A DNA stretch of 64,000 bases, from positions 1-64,000 of the forward strand of contig JAPLDI010000023.1 in assembly GCA_026391795.1 (NCBI GenBank), read 5' to 3'. The notes beneath the pieces were generated by a model. The model saw only the letters and a list, made by a program, of their open reading frames with translations, did no database searches and was not told the origin of the DNA. A program made the translations under genes and the position numbers. The stretch comes from Bacteroidota bacterium. GTDB lineage: Bacteria > Bacteroidota > Bacteroidia > Bacteroidales > FEN-979. Shown in pieces: positions 17,291 through 25,454 of the stretch (position 1 is the stretch's first letter; every line of letters begins with the position of its first letter).

Positions 17291-17494
17291 CCTAATACCT
17301 AATACCTAAAACCTAAAACCCAGCATCCAGCATCGAGCATCCAGCATCCAGCATCCAGCAACCAGCATCCAGCATCCAGCATCCAGCATCCAGCATCCAG
17401 CATCGAGCATCGAGCATCCAGCATCGAGCATCCAGCATCCAGCATCCAGCATCCAGCATCCAGCATCCAGCATCCAGCATCCAGCATCCAGTAT
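17291..17494. repeat. Adjacent 7-bp tandem arrays (CCTAATA x4, then CCAGCAT x25)
   Basis: CCTAATA twice and CCTAAAA twice (17291-17318), then after 1 bp 25 units of CCAGCAT (17320-17494) in unbroken 7-base phase. Variants include CGAGCAT, CCAGCAA and CCAGTAT. The array ends 75 bp before the pdxJ start. A minus-strand frame through it (repeating MLDAGCW) is an artefact of the repeat. Confidence 0.92.
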
Positions 17495-17569
17495 CCAGCC
17501 AAAGGTAAGAAATTTCGCCCGGATGGGTGATCGTGCGGCGGGATTGTCGTAGTTTTACAAAAAAATTCG

Positions 17570-18286
17570 ATGACGAAACTGAGCGTCAACATCAATAAAA
17601 TTGCGACCCTGAGAAATGCCCGCGGAGGGAATCTCCCGGATGTTGTAAAAGTTGCCCTTGACTGTGAACGCTTCGGAGCCGAAGGGATTACGGTTCATCC
17701 CCGGCCGGATGAACGCCATATCCGTTACCGGGATGTGCTTGAACTGAACCCGGTACTCACCACAGAATTCAATATTGAAGGTTATCCCTCCCGGAGTTTT
17801 ATCGACCTTGTGCTTTCAGCTGAACCTGACCAGGTTACACTGGTCCCTGATCCGCCGGGTGTGCTTACCTCCAATGCAGGATGGGATACAGTGAAAAATA
17901 AGGAGTTCCTGAAGAAGGTTATCGGGGAATTCAAAAGCCATCGTATCCGCACGTCGGTTTTTATTGATCCCGACGAAAAGATGATCCGGAATGCAGCGGA
18001 TACGGGGACCGACCGCGTTGAACTCTATACGGAATCCTACGCGAAGAATTTTCCCGAAGATCGTGAAAGGGCGATCGGTGTCTTTATCGCTGCCGCTGTA
18101 GTTGCAGGTAAAGCCGGATTGGGTTTGAATGCCGGTCACGATCTGAACCTTGACAACCTGCATTATTTTTATAAGAATATTCCCGGCCTGCTGGAGGTTT
18201 CCATCGGGCATGCCCTGATCTGCGATGCACTTTATTTCGGACTGGAAAATACAATCCAGCTCTATCTGCGTCAGCTGAAAGGATAA
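17570..18286 (+). CDS. pdxJ: Pyridoxine 5'-phosphate synthase
   Basis: A protein of 238 residues, normal for PdxJ, which condenses 1-deoxy-D-xylulose 5-phosphate with 3-amino-2-oxopropyl phosphate in vitamin B6 synthesis. Signatures: [15 protein letters not shown] at the N-terminus, [29 protein letters not shown] and [15 protein letters not shown]. The start at 17570 follows the heptad array by 75 bp. The M19 dipeptidase gene follows 30 bp later. Confidence 0.97.
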   Translation: MTKLSVNINKIATLRNARGGNLPDVVKVALDCERFGAEGITVHPRPDERHIRYRDVLELNPVLTTEFNIEGYPSRSFIDLVLSAEPDQVTLVPDPPGVLTSNAGWDTVKNKEFLKKVIGEFKSHRIRTSVFIDPDEKMIRNAADTGTDRVELYTESYAKNFPEDRERAIGVFIAAAVVAGKAGLGLNAGHDLNLDNLHYFYKNIPGLLEVSIGHALICDALYFGLENTIQLYLRQLKG

Positions 18287-18316
18287 GAAAACAGGCAACC
18301 TTTAAATTCCCGAACA

Positions 18317-19561
18317 ATGAAACTATTTTCTTCACTACTGATCACACCCTTTTTACTGACAGGATTGATTGCAACCGGGCAGAACGGCAGTTCCGACCTG
18401 GAAAAGAGGGTTGAAGCAGTTCACCGGAAGATCCTCACGATTGATTCGCATACCGATACACCGCTTCACCTGACCGAACCCGGTTTTGATCTTTCCAAGC
18501 GCCACGACACACAAAAAGATCATTCCCGGCTCGATTTCCCGCGCATGAAAGAGGGTGGGCTGGATGCCGCATTCTTCGCGGTTTTCGTTTCACAGGGAAA
18601 GCGCACGCCTGAAGGTAACTTCCGGGCACAGGCGAGGGCTGATGCCCTGTTCGATTCGATCTATGCCGTTCTTGCGAGGTTTCCCGGTGAAGCCGGACTT
18701 GCCGTTACCCCCACCGATGCATGGAAATTAAAGAAAGAGGGAAAGCGTGCCATCTTTATCGGGATTGAGAACGGGTATCCCATCGGTAATGACCTTTCGC
18801 TGATCAAGGCTTACTATGCCAAAGGGGCTAGGTACATTACCCTCTGCCATACACGGAACAACGACATCTGTGATTCCTCCACCGATTCAACAGAGTTTAA
18901 CGGTCTCAGCGAATTCGGCAGGAACGTTGTGCAATTCATGAATAAAACCGGGGTGATGGTGGATGTGTCGCACATCTCTGATAAATCTTTTTATGACGTC
19001 ATTGCTTTATCGAAAGCACCCGTCATTGCCTCTCATTCCTGTGCAAGGGCACTTTGCGACAATCCGCGGAACATGAACGATGACATGCTCCGTGCCCTGG
19101 CGAAGAACGGGGGCGTGATCCAGATGTGCATCCTGAGCGGCTACGTGAAAAAAGAACCGCCAAACCCGGTAAGGGATTCCGCGTTTGCCAGCCTACGGAA
19201 AAAGTATAAGAATTATGAAAATCTCTCCCGGGCCGCGATGGACAGCGCACGGCAGGAATGGGATGCACTGGATGATAAATACTCGCAACCAAAGGCTACA
19301 GTCTCCGATGTTGTGGATCATATCGACCATATCGTAAAGGTGGCGGGAATTGATCATGTAGGCATCGGAACCGATTTTGACGGCGGTGGCGGAGTCATCG
19401 GCTGTGCGGATGTAAGCCAGATGAAGAACATCACGCGGGAACTGCTGAAGCGGGGCTATTCAACGCACGATATCGGCAAGATCTGGGGAGGGAACCTCAT
19501 GCGCGTCATGACGAAAGTGAGAAAGGTTTCAAAACGGCTCAGTCCTTCGTGTAATTGCTAA
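18317..19561 (+). CDS. Secreted membrane dipeptidase, family M19
   Basis: A protein of 414 residues with a signal peptide (about 1-21, ending ATGQ). The renal dipeptidase zinc ligands are visible: HTD in TIDSHTDTPLHL, Glu in FIGIENGYPIG, His in MVDVSHISD and His in IASHSCARALCDNPRNM; the C-terminal GIGTDFDGGGG motif is also present. Family members cleave dipeptides, some with D-residues, in the periplasm or at the surface. It is one of a short same-strand run with pdxJ and the deaminase-like gene. Confidence 0.94.
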   Translation: MKLFSSLLITPFLLTGLIATGQNGSSDLEKRVEAVHRKILTIDSHTDTPLHLTEPGFDLSKRHDTQKDHSRLDFPRMKEGGLDAAFFAVFVSQGKRTPEGNFRAQARADALFDSIYAVLARFPGEAGLAVTPTDAWKLKKEGKRAIFIGIENGYPIGNDLSLIKAYYAKGARYITLCHTRNNDICDSSTDSTEFNGLSEFGRNVVQFMNKTGVMVDVSHISDKSFYDVIALSKAPVIASHSCARALCDNPRNMNDDMLRALAKNGGVIQMCILSGYVKKEPPNPVRDSAFASLRKKYKNYENLSRAAMDSARQEWDALDDKYSQPKATVSDVVDHIDHIVKVAGIDHVGIGTDFDGGGGVIGCADVSQMKNITRELLKRGYSTHDIGKIWGGNLMRVMTKVRKVSKRLSPSCNC

Positions 19562-19582
19562 TACCCAAAATCTTTTCATCCG

Positions 19583-20533
19583 GTGAAAAACTCGTTTACG
19601 GAAGCTCTTGAAAACCGCGACCTGCGGTTGCTGCGGAAAGTCCCCAAAAGCGATCTCCACAATCACGCCCTGATGGGTGGAAGGCTGCGCAGCATGGAAA
19701 AATTTACAGGAAAAAAACTGGAAAAGTTTGGACACGGCTCCAAAGGTGTGCATGGAATCAATGAATGGCTGGGAGAGGTTTATCGTCCGCTCTTTGACGT
19801 GCCCGGGGCTTTTAAAGCGGCCGTTGATGCCGCGTTCTTGCAGGCCCGGTCAGATGGTGTCACCCGGCTTGAAATGAGCATGGATGCCTTTATGGGCAGG
19901 TTGTTCAACATCCGTCCGGAGGAGATCGTTTCCACCTTTACCGCTTCGCACCATGACATTGCACCGGAGATCGACTTCCGCCCCGAACTGGGTTTTTCAA
20001 AGTCGCTCCCGGTACGAACCCTTCTCTCCTGCTTTGAACCCTATGCGGGGATGGGTTATTTCCGGTCCATCGATCTTTACGATATAGAGGATGCCCAGCC
20101 GCTTGAGAATTTCCGCGAGATCTACAGGTTTGCCAGAAAAGCGGGCATGAAATGCAAAGCGCATGCCGGTGAATTCGGGAGTGCCGGCTCTGTGAGGCAA
20201 GCCGTTGAGATACTTGAACTGGATGAGGTCCAGCATGGAATCGGTGCTGCAGAAAGCCCGGAAGTCATGAAATGGCTTTCGGAAAACGGGATTTCACTGA
20301 ATGTTTGTCCGGCAAGCAACATCTCCCTGAAGAGGGTCAGATCCTACAAGACGCATCCCCTCCGGATCCTTTTTGATCACGGTGTAAAAGTAACGGTGAA
20401 TACGGATGATGTGATGCTTTTCAACGCCGGGAATTCCGAACAATACCTCCGGCTTTTCAGATCGGGACTTTTCACTGCGGAAGAACTTGACCGGATCAGG
20501 ATGAACGGCCTGGAAAGGACACAGGGAAACTAA
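19583..20533 (+). CDS. Adenosine deaminase-like amidohydrolase
   Basis: A protein of 316 residues from a GTG start 21 bp after the dipeptidase gene. Motifs of the family: SDLHNHALMGG (metal-binding HxH), CKAHAGEFG (His-Ala-Gly-Glu), VQHGIGA, and VTVNTDDVMLFN (SLNTDDP equivalent). It is shorter than typical adenosine deaminases (about 340) and diverges in the N-terminal region, so the substrate may be another purine or aminopyrimidine. Its end overlaps the convergent GNAT gene by 4 bp. Confidence 0.85.
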   Translation: MKNSFTEALENRDLRLLRKVPKSDLHNHALMGGRLRSMEKFTGKKLEKFGHGSKGVHGINEWLGEVYRPLFDVPGAFKAAVDAAFLQARSDGVTRLEMSMDAFMGRLFNIRPEEIVSTFTASHHDIAPEIDFRPELGFSKSLPVRTLLSCFEPYAGMGYFRSIDLYDIEDAQPLENFREIYRFARKAGMKCKAHAGEFGSAGSVRQAVEILELDEVQHGIGAAESPEVMKWLSENGISLNVCPASNISLKRVRSYKTHPLRILFDHGVKVTVNTDDVMLFNAGNSEQYLRLFRSGLFTAEELDRIRMNGLERTQGN

Positions 20534-21018
20534 AGCCTTTTTACATAAATTACTTTTCCGTCGCCCGGTTTGTAGTAATCGGCGATGAAAGCATCTTTGC
20601 TGTACCCGTTCTTTTCATAGAACAGGCGCGTCGGAAGGTATTTTTCAAGGGAGGAGGTTTCCGCAATGATATAGCGCGCGCCCATCTCCTTTGCTTTCTT
20701 CTCCGTTTCCCTAAGCACGATCTTCCCGATTCCTGTACCACGCATGTCATTGTGGGTGGCGATCCAGTAGAGATCATATCCGGCATCCGTCCCGGCAATG
20801 TGCCCGTAACAACTGTAAGCAACCGGCTTCCCTTCCACCTCAGCGAAGATGAAGAAATAACCGCTTTGTTCACCTTCGAAGGCTCCTTCTTCCACCAGCT
20901 CCAGGGCTACCGGAACTTCAAAATCATAAAAGAACCCGGTAGAAACAATGATCTCCCTGACATGTTCAATATCTTCAGGCGTGGCGTTCGTTCTGAACTT
21001 TATCTGTGATGCTTCCAT
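20530..21018 (-). CDS. GNAT family N-acetyltransferase
   Basis: A protein of 162 residues from the ATG at 21018; an ATG at 21042 would add eight poorly supported residues. The acetyl-CoA site is ATHNDMRGTGIGKIVL (RxxGxG type), followed by AKEMGARYIIAETSS, standard GNAT motif A/B. It is the last gene of the minus-strand run KamA-like, ATP-grasp, ATP-grasp, GNAT. It is much shorter than the known beta-lysine acetyltransferase AblB (about 270 residues), so equating the two is not justified. Acetylation of a small amine or peptide made by the upstream enzymes is an inference from context. Confidence 0.88.
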   Translation of the reverse strand: MEASQIKFRTNATPEDIEHVREIIVSTGFFYDFEVPVALELVEEGAFEGEQSGYFFIFAEVEGKPVAYSCYGHIAGTDAGYDLYWIATHNDMRGTGIGKIVLRETEKKAKEMGARYIIAETSSLEKYLPTRLFYEKNGYSKDAFIADYYKPGDGKVIYVKRL

Positions 21019-21047
21019 GTTGAATTTTTGCTGATCATGCAAATATA

Positions 21048-22022
21048 CTAAGGTTTGCCGGCTTCTTCAACAATCTGCCGGATCACCTCCCTAAATTTAT
21101 AACCTGCTTTCCGGGTAGCGGCAATAAATCCTCCCGACTCCGAGATGCAGGGATTCAGGTTCATGTCAATGACCAGCGGAACCCGGTCGGCACCCATCCT
21201 GAAATCGATTCGTACATAACCTTTAAAACCAAAGCTGTTCCAGCATTTCGTGCAGATCTTTTCGATTCCGGCTTTGATATCCTTGTCACTGGCGGGGAGG
21301 TTAAAGGTGCGCCGCGTGTGTGAATATTCGAACGAATCCTCCTTCCATTTGGCGGTGTACCCCATGATCTTCGGCTTCCCTTCGGGGTATTTCAGAAAGG
21401 TCATCTCTGCAATGGGAAGGACAACGGGTCCATCCTTTGTTCCCATAATCGAAACGTTGAATTCCCTTCCTTCAATGAATTCCTCGACGAAGAAATAGTT
21501 CTTGTTTTTCGTTTCGATCTTGCGGATGAAGGCTTTGTCTGACCCGTCAAACACGCTGTCTTCATCGAGTCCGAGCGATCCCTCTTCCCAGGTAGGTTTG
21601 AGTATGTATTTCCGGTTCTTCTTTAGTTTATTCAGATGGTCAAGGGTGGCCCAGGCCGGTGTCGGGATTCCGATCTTTGTCAGCTGTTCTTTTGCAAGAA
21701 CCTTGTTGGCGGCAAAAAACAGCGGGATCAGCGGGTTTCCCGAAAAAGGGATGTTGAGATGGGTCAGGATGGCAGCCGGGATGTATGCGAATTCCCCTTT
21801 GTTGTCGAGTGTTTCGGCAAGGTTGAAAATAAAAGCGGGCCCGATCTTACGGATCTCTTTGATGGCCTTGCCCAGGTTCAGACCGATCTGGTATTCCACA
21901 ACGGTATACTTCAGTTTGACCAGGGCCTCTGACACGATTTTAACCTGGTCGAGGACATCGAGTTCATCATCCTTGGGATGGGAAGAGATCCTGTTGAAAA
22001 GGATCATAGCTGTCTTGGTCAT
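21048..22022 (-). CDS. ATP-grasp ligase, D-Ala-D-Ala ligase-like (first of two)
   Basis: A protein of 324 residues of the D-alanine-D-alanine ligase-like ATP-grasp group: FIFNLAETLDNKGEFAYIPA near residue 85, ATP-binding KYILKPTWEEGSLG, FVEEFIEGREFNVSIMG, and metal-binding VRIDFRMG with PLVIDMNLNPCIS. This is not the canonical Ddl, since the N-terminal and active-site contexts differ and it sits with a second homologue. It should join an amine to a carboxylate via an acyl phosphate. It ends 29 bp before the GNAT start. Confidence 0.88.
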   Translation of the reverse strand: MTKTAMILFNRISSHPKDDELDVLDQVKIVSEALVKLKYTVVEYQIGLNLGKAIKEIRKIGPAFIFNLAETLDNKGEFAYIPAAILTHLNIPFSGNPLIPLFFAANKVLAKEQLTKIGIPTPAWATLDHLNKLKKNRKYILKPTWEEGSLGLDEDSVFDGSDKAFIRKIETKNKNYFFVEEFIEGREFNVSIMGTKDGPVVLPIAEMTFLKYPEGKPKIMGYTAKWKEDSFEYSHTRRTFNLPASDKDIKAGIEKICTKCWNSFGFKGYVRIDFRMGADRVPLVIDMNLNPCISESGGFIAATRKAGYKFREVIRQIVEEAGKP

Positions 22023-22080
22023 CTTTTATAGGGTATTAATTAATGTGGTTCATTGGTCAAATGCTAAATTAGTATTTTTT

Positions 22081-22155
22081 ACCGCAAAGGCGCAAAGACG
22101 CAAAGGGCGCAAAAAAAATAGTGCGATTCATTTAGCGTCTTCGCGTCTTCGCGGT
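22081..22155. repeat. Imperfect inverted repeat of 8-bp units between two operon genes
   Basis: The left arm (22081-22102) is ACCGCAAAGGCGCAAAGACG plus CA. The right arm (22134-22155) has the reverse complement ACCGCGAAGACGCGAAGACG plus CT. Four of 22 positions differ; read as minus-strand RNA, two of these become G-U pairs. Each arm is made of 8-bp units. The element fills the only sizeable gap inside the KamA/ATP-grasp operon, so an RNA hairpin that processes or attenuates the transcript is possible. It also resembles repeats scattered in environmental genomes. Confidence 0.75.
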
Positions 22156-22160
22156 GATCT

Positions 22161-23144
22161 TTATTTACTCTGAGGAATTCTCTTCTTCGCCGAATCGATG
22201 ATGGTTTTAATGATGAAGGAATAATCATATCCATTCATCCGTGCAAGGATCGGCAGGTCGGAGGTGATGTCGTTCAATCCGGCAAGCGGGTTCACCTCGA
22301 TGAAATTTGGAATTCCCTCAGCATCCATCCTGACGTCGATGCGTCCGCCATCGCGGCAGCCGAGGGCCTTCCAGGCATCCAGGGCCATTTCACAGCAGGT
22401 GCTCATCACCTCCGGTTCGGGTAACGCATAATCGATAAACTGTTCGTAGTTCGTTTTCAGGTCGTAGGAATAGACACTCTCCTCTGCATTGCTTCTGAAC
22501 AGTACCTCCATCGCGCCTACCGAAAAGCTATCATCACCGGAACCCAGGATGCCTACAGTGAACTCCCTGCCGGGAAGGTAAGTCTCAACCAGCAGGGGGA
22601 TGTTCCCGTTTTTCCATTGCCCGGCGCAGGTTGCCCTGAGTTCCTCCGGGTTTCTCACCTTCGAATTATAACTGATCCCTTTCCCGGAGCCTTCGGCATT
22701 GGGTTTCACAAACAGGGGATAGGGGAGGTCGACCCTCTCCATCTCTTCTTCTGATGAAACGACGGCAAAATCAGGTGTCGGGATCCCGCAATCGCGGATC
22801 ACATGCTTGGTCATTCCTTTGTGCAGGGTGAGGGCCAGCACCAGCGGATCAGAAAAAGTATAGGGAATGGAGTAGGCGTCGAGGATCGCGGGAACCTGCG
22901 CTTCACGGCCGATTCCAACCATTCCTTCACTGATGTTGAAGACAAGGTCCCAGCGTTTGCCTTCCACAAGTTTCTGTGTGAGGCTGCGGATGTGTCCGAT
23001 TCTTTCCGTGGAATGTCCGAGGAAATGCAATTCCCGTTCGATGGCATCGACCGTGCTTTCCTTGTCAAATTCAGCGGTCTCTTCTTCGGAGAAGCCTTCT
23101 TTCAGATAATCTGAGCGAAGATCATAGGTGAGGCCGATTCGCAT
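22161..23144 (-). CDS. ATP-grasp ligase, D-Ala-D-Ala ligase-like (second of two)
   Basis: A protein of 327 residues, homologous in architecture to the ATP-grasp at 21048. Motifs: FNISEGMVGIGREAQVPA, PLFVKPNAEGSGKGI (ATP-binding loop), VETYLPGREFTVGILG, and GRIDVRMDAEGIPNFIEVNPL with AGL. The start lies 3 bp after the stop of the radical SAM gene, so the two are translationally linked. Two distinct ATP-grasp enzymes in one operon suggest two successive amide bonds, or one ligase per substrate end. The substrates are not readable from sequence. Confidence 0.88.
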   Translation of the reverse strand: MRIGLTYDLRSDYLKEGFSEEETAEFDKESTVDAIERELHFLGHSTERIGHIRSLTQKLVEGKRWDLVFNISEGMVGIGREAQVPAILDAYSIPYTFSDPLVLALTLHKGMTKHVIRDCGIPTPDFAVVSSEEEMERVDLPYPLFVKPNAEGSGKGISYNSKVRNPEELRATCAGQWKNGNIPLLVETYLPGREFTVGILGSGDDSFSVGAMEVLFRSNAEESVYSYDLKTNYEQFIDYALPEPEVMSTCCEMALDAWKALGCRDGGRIDVRMDAEGIPNFIEVNPLAGLNDITSDLPILARMNGYDYSFIIKTIIDSAKKRIPQSK

Positions 23145-23147
23145 AGA

Positions 23148-24419
23148 TTACTCCTTGAAATCAGGATACCTGAAAACCTTGTTTTCATAGTTTTTCAGCA
23201 GAAGATATTCTCCGTCCCTTCCCTGGGTATAATCAGGAAGCAGAGGGATTTTGCCGCCGCCGCCGGGTGCATCGATCACGTATTGAGGAACGGCATAACC
23301 GGTAGTATGGCCCCGGAGACCACGGATGATCTCGAGTCCTTTTTCAACGGGAGTGCGAAAATGCGTGGAACCCAGGATGGGGTCACACTGGTATAGGTAA
23401 TAAGGGCGTACCCTGAATTTAAGCAAGCCCTGCATCAGCTTTTTCATCACGGCAATATCATCGTTGATCCCTTTCAGCAAAACCGTCTGGCTCCCTAACG
23501 GAATACCTGCATTTGCCAGCCTTTCACAGGCTTCCCTGACCTCGGGTGTGAGTTCGTCGGGATGGGTGAAATGGATGCTGATGAAGAGGGGATGATATTT
23601 ACGGAGGATATTTACAAGCGAACGTGTAATCCTCTGCGGCAGGACAGCAGGTACTTTGGTGCCGATGCGGATGATCTCGACATGTTCAATCGACCGTAGC
23701 CTGGAAAGAAGGTAATCGATGTGGAGGTCGGGCATGGTCAGCGGGTCGCCTCCCGATACCAGTACATCGCGGATTTCAGGATGGTCCCGGATATACTGGA
23801 GAGCAGGTTCCCAGGCTTTGGTTCCCACATGGCATTTGTCTTTTGCAACCATGTGCGACCGCGTGCAGTAACGGCAATAGGCTGAACAGAATCCCGTGGC
23901 CAGAAACAGCACACGGTCAGGATACCGGTGTACGATGTTTGGAACCGGGCTGTCATGCTCTTCGGAAAGAGGATCGGATGCTTCCCCGCGCCGGGTGATG
24001 AATTCGTCGATCACCGGGACAACACTCCTTCGCAAAGCCTGGTCGGGATTGTTTTTCTCAAGCAGACTCAGGTAATACGGTGTGATCCGGATCGGAAGCG
24101 TATTGTTGATTTCCACCGCAGGCCGGATCTCGTTATCGGAGAGATGCAGGAACCGGGAAAGCTGGTCGATGGTTTTGACACTGTTCTTTAACTGCCAGCG
24201 CCAATTGGTCCAGTCCTTCTCGGTGGCTTCCGGAAAATAGTGCTTGATGAATTCAATGGAATGCGGGCTCAGGCTGGTTTTATCCCGATCGAGCCGGTCC
24301 TGGATGTATTCTCTTAATATCTGCTCTTCACTTATGAAACATTTTGTACTTGGAGGCTCTTCGTCTTCATTGAGCTCCGTATGGGTTACGCCCGGTTTTT
24401 CGTTGTGAAGTTTTTCCAT
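23148..24419 (-). CDS. Lysine 2,3-aminomutase-like radical SAM/PLP enzyme (KamA family)
   Basis: A protein of 423 residues, close to the clostridial lysine 2,3-aminomutase length. The [4Fe-4S]/SAM motif CSAYCRYC uses Cys178, Cys182 and Cys185. The PLP lysine is Lys390 in DAPGGGGK. The two aspartates that bind the substrate epsilon-amino group in the Clostridium enzyme (Asp293, Asp330) match Asp346 (QCDPILG) and Asp383, with identical spacing, favouring lysine over glutamate as substrate. The product would be L-beta-lysine. First gene of the operon with two ATP-grasp enzymes and a GNAT. EF-P modification (EpmB) is less likely because the enzyme is longer and no EpmA or EF-P gene is nearby. Confidence 0.9.
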   Translation of the reverse strand: MEKLHNEKPGVTHTELNEDEEPPSTKCFISEEQILREYIQDRLDRDKTSLSPHSIEFIKHYFPEATEKDWTNWRWQLKNSVKTIDQLSRFLHLSDNEIRPAVEINNTLPIRITPYYLSLLEKNNPDQALRRSVVPVIDEFITRRGEASDPLSEEHDSPVPNIVHRYPDRVLFLATGFCSAYCRYCTRSHMVAKDKCHVGTKAWEPALQYIRDHPEIRDVLVSGGDPLTMPDLHIDYLLSRLRSIEHVEIIRIGTKVPAVLPQRITRSLVNILRKYHPLFISIHFTHPDELTPEVREACERLANAGIPLGSQTVLLKGINDDIAVMKKLMQGLLKFRVRPYYLYQCDPILGSTHFRTPVEKGLEIIRGLRGHTTGYAVPQYVIDAPGGGGKIPLLPDYTQGRDGEYLLLKNYENKVFRYPDFKE

Positions 24420-24572
24420 TTCTTGGTTAAGGTTACTAAAAACCGATGTTCACTGCCCTTCTTTTCGGATCGATGATCGTTGATGCTAAACACTGATAAT
24501 CCGGTTTTTAAATTAAAATAATTAGCCATAATACGGAAGGGAAAATCCCTTCTGATTTGGTTCTGCAAATAG

Positions 24573-24594
24573 GTACATTTTTTATGTACATTTG
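24573..24594 (+). promoter_or_regulatory. Palindrome overlapping a -7 box
   Basis: GTACAT-TTTTT-ATGTAC (24573-24589) is a perfect 6-bp-arm inverted repeat. It overlaps the TACATTTG box (24587-24594), which matches TAnnTTTG and points toward the hydrolase gene at 24657. It lies in the divergent region shared with the KamA operon, so it may be an operator for either or both. Confidence 0.5.
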
Positions 24595-24656
24595 ACAAAG
24601 TCTAAACTTTTTTTTCAACAAAATATTGTTAATAAAACAAATCAATTTTACAGCCG

Positions 24657-25454
24657 ATGAAACTATTCGTCCGCCGCATGGGACAAGGGAATCCGGTAAT
24701 CATCCTCCATGGGTTGCTGGGGCTTTCCGATAACTGGGTTACCTTCGGACGGCAACTGGCTTTTGATTTCGAGGTATTCATTCCTGATCTTCGCAACCAT
24801 GGGCGATCTCCGCATGATCCGGTATTTAATTTTCCTGTCCTTGTTGAGGATCTGCACAGGTTGATTGACGATGAACGGCTGGATAAGGTGATCCTGATCG
24901 GCCATTCACTGGGAGGAAAGATCGCCATGCATTTTGCACTGGAATACCCGGAGATCCTGGATAAGCTTGTAGTTGTGGACATCGCTCTCCGGAAATACAC
25001 GCAGAACCTCGAACACCTGATGCTGATGGAGGCCATGATGAACGTTGACTTCTCTACGGTTCACGCAAGGTCGGATGCGGAAAGGCAGCTGGAACAGTCT
25101 GTACACAGTTTGAAACTCCGGCAATTCCTGCTTAAGAATATATTCCGGAAAGATGACGGTACACTTGCCTGGCGGGTAAACCTTCCCGTTCTCATCGACT
25201 CGCTTCCCCGTATGCTGGAAGATGTCGCGCAGGAAAAGAAATTCCTGAAGCCGGTGTTGCTGGTACGTGGAGGGTTGTCTGATTATGTTACTGATGCAGA
25301 TCTGCCGGAGATGATAAAAAAATTCCCCGGTACCACGGTAAAAACCTTTGCAAATGCTTCACACTGGGTTCATGCCGACGTACCGGGGGAATTTTACAGC
25401 CTGGTACATGAGTTCATGCTTTCCGGATCAGTACCTTACAACATCAATGGATGA
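24657..25454 (+). CDS. Alpha/beta-fold hydrolase (YbfF-like esterase)
   Basis: A protein of 265 residues. The oxyanion segment is ILHGLLGLSDNW, the nucleophile elbow GHSLGGK near residue 84, the acid region GGLSDYVTD and the catalytic His in ASHWVHAD, a full catalytic triad. DLRNHGRSPHD is typical of the YbfF-type esterases. No signal peptide, so cytoplasmic. Its 3' end overlaps the convergent LiaF-like gene by 27 bp. Confidence 0.9.
   Translation: MKLFVRRMGQGNPVIILHGLLGLSDNWVTFGRQLAFDFEVFIPDLRNHGRSPHDPVFNFPVLVEDLHRLIDDERLDKVILIGHSLGGKIAMHFALEYPEILDKLVVVDIALRKYTQNLEHLMLMEAMMNVDFSTVHARSDAERQLEQSVHSLKLRQFLLKNIFRKDDGTLAWRVNLPVLIDSLPRMLEDVAQEKKFLKPVLLVRGGLSDYVTDADLPEMIKKFPGTTVKTFANASHWVHADVPGEFYSLVHEFMLSGSVPYNING

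Noticed and set aside
17291-17494. CRISPR array
   Set aside because: The unit is 7 bp with no spacers and there are no cas genes; it is a simple tandem repeat.
17299-17595. 98-residue minus-strand frame repeating MLDAGCW
   Set aside because: It is only the translation of the CCAGCAT heptad array; there is no start context, no domain, and the composition is entirely repeat-driven.
20530-24419. ablAB operon for N-acetyl-beta-lysine osmolyte
   Set aside because: The GNAT is about 100 residues too short for AblB and two ATP-grasp ligases separate it from the aminomutase; kept only as an alternative.
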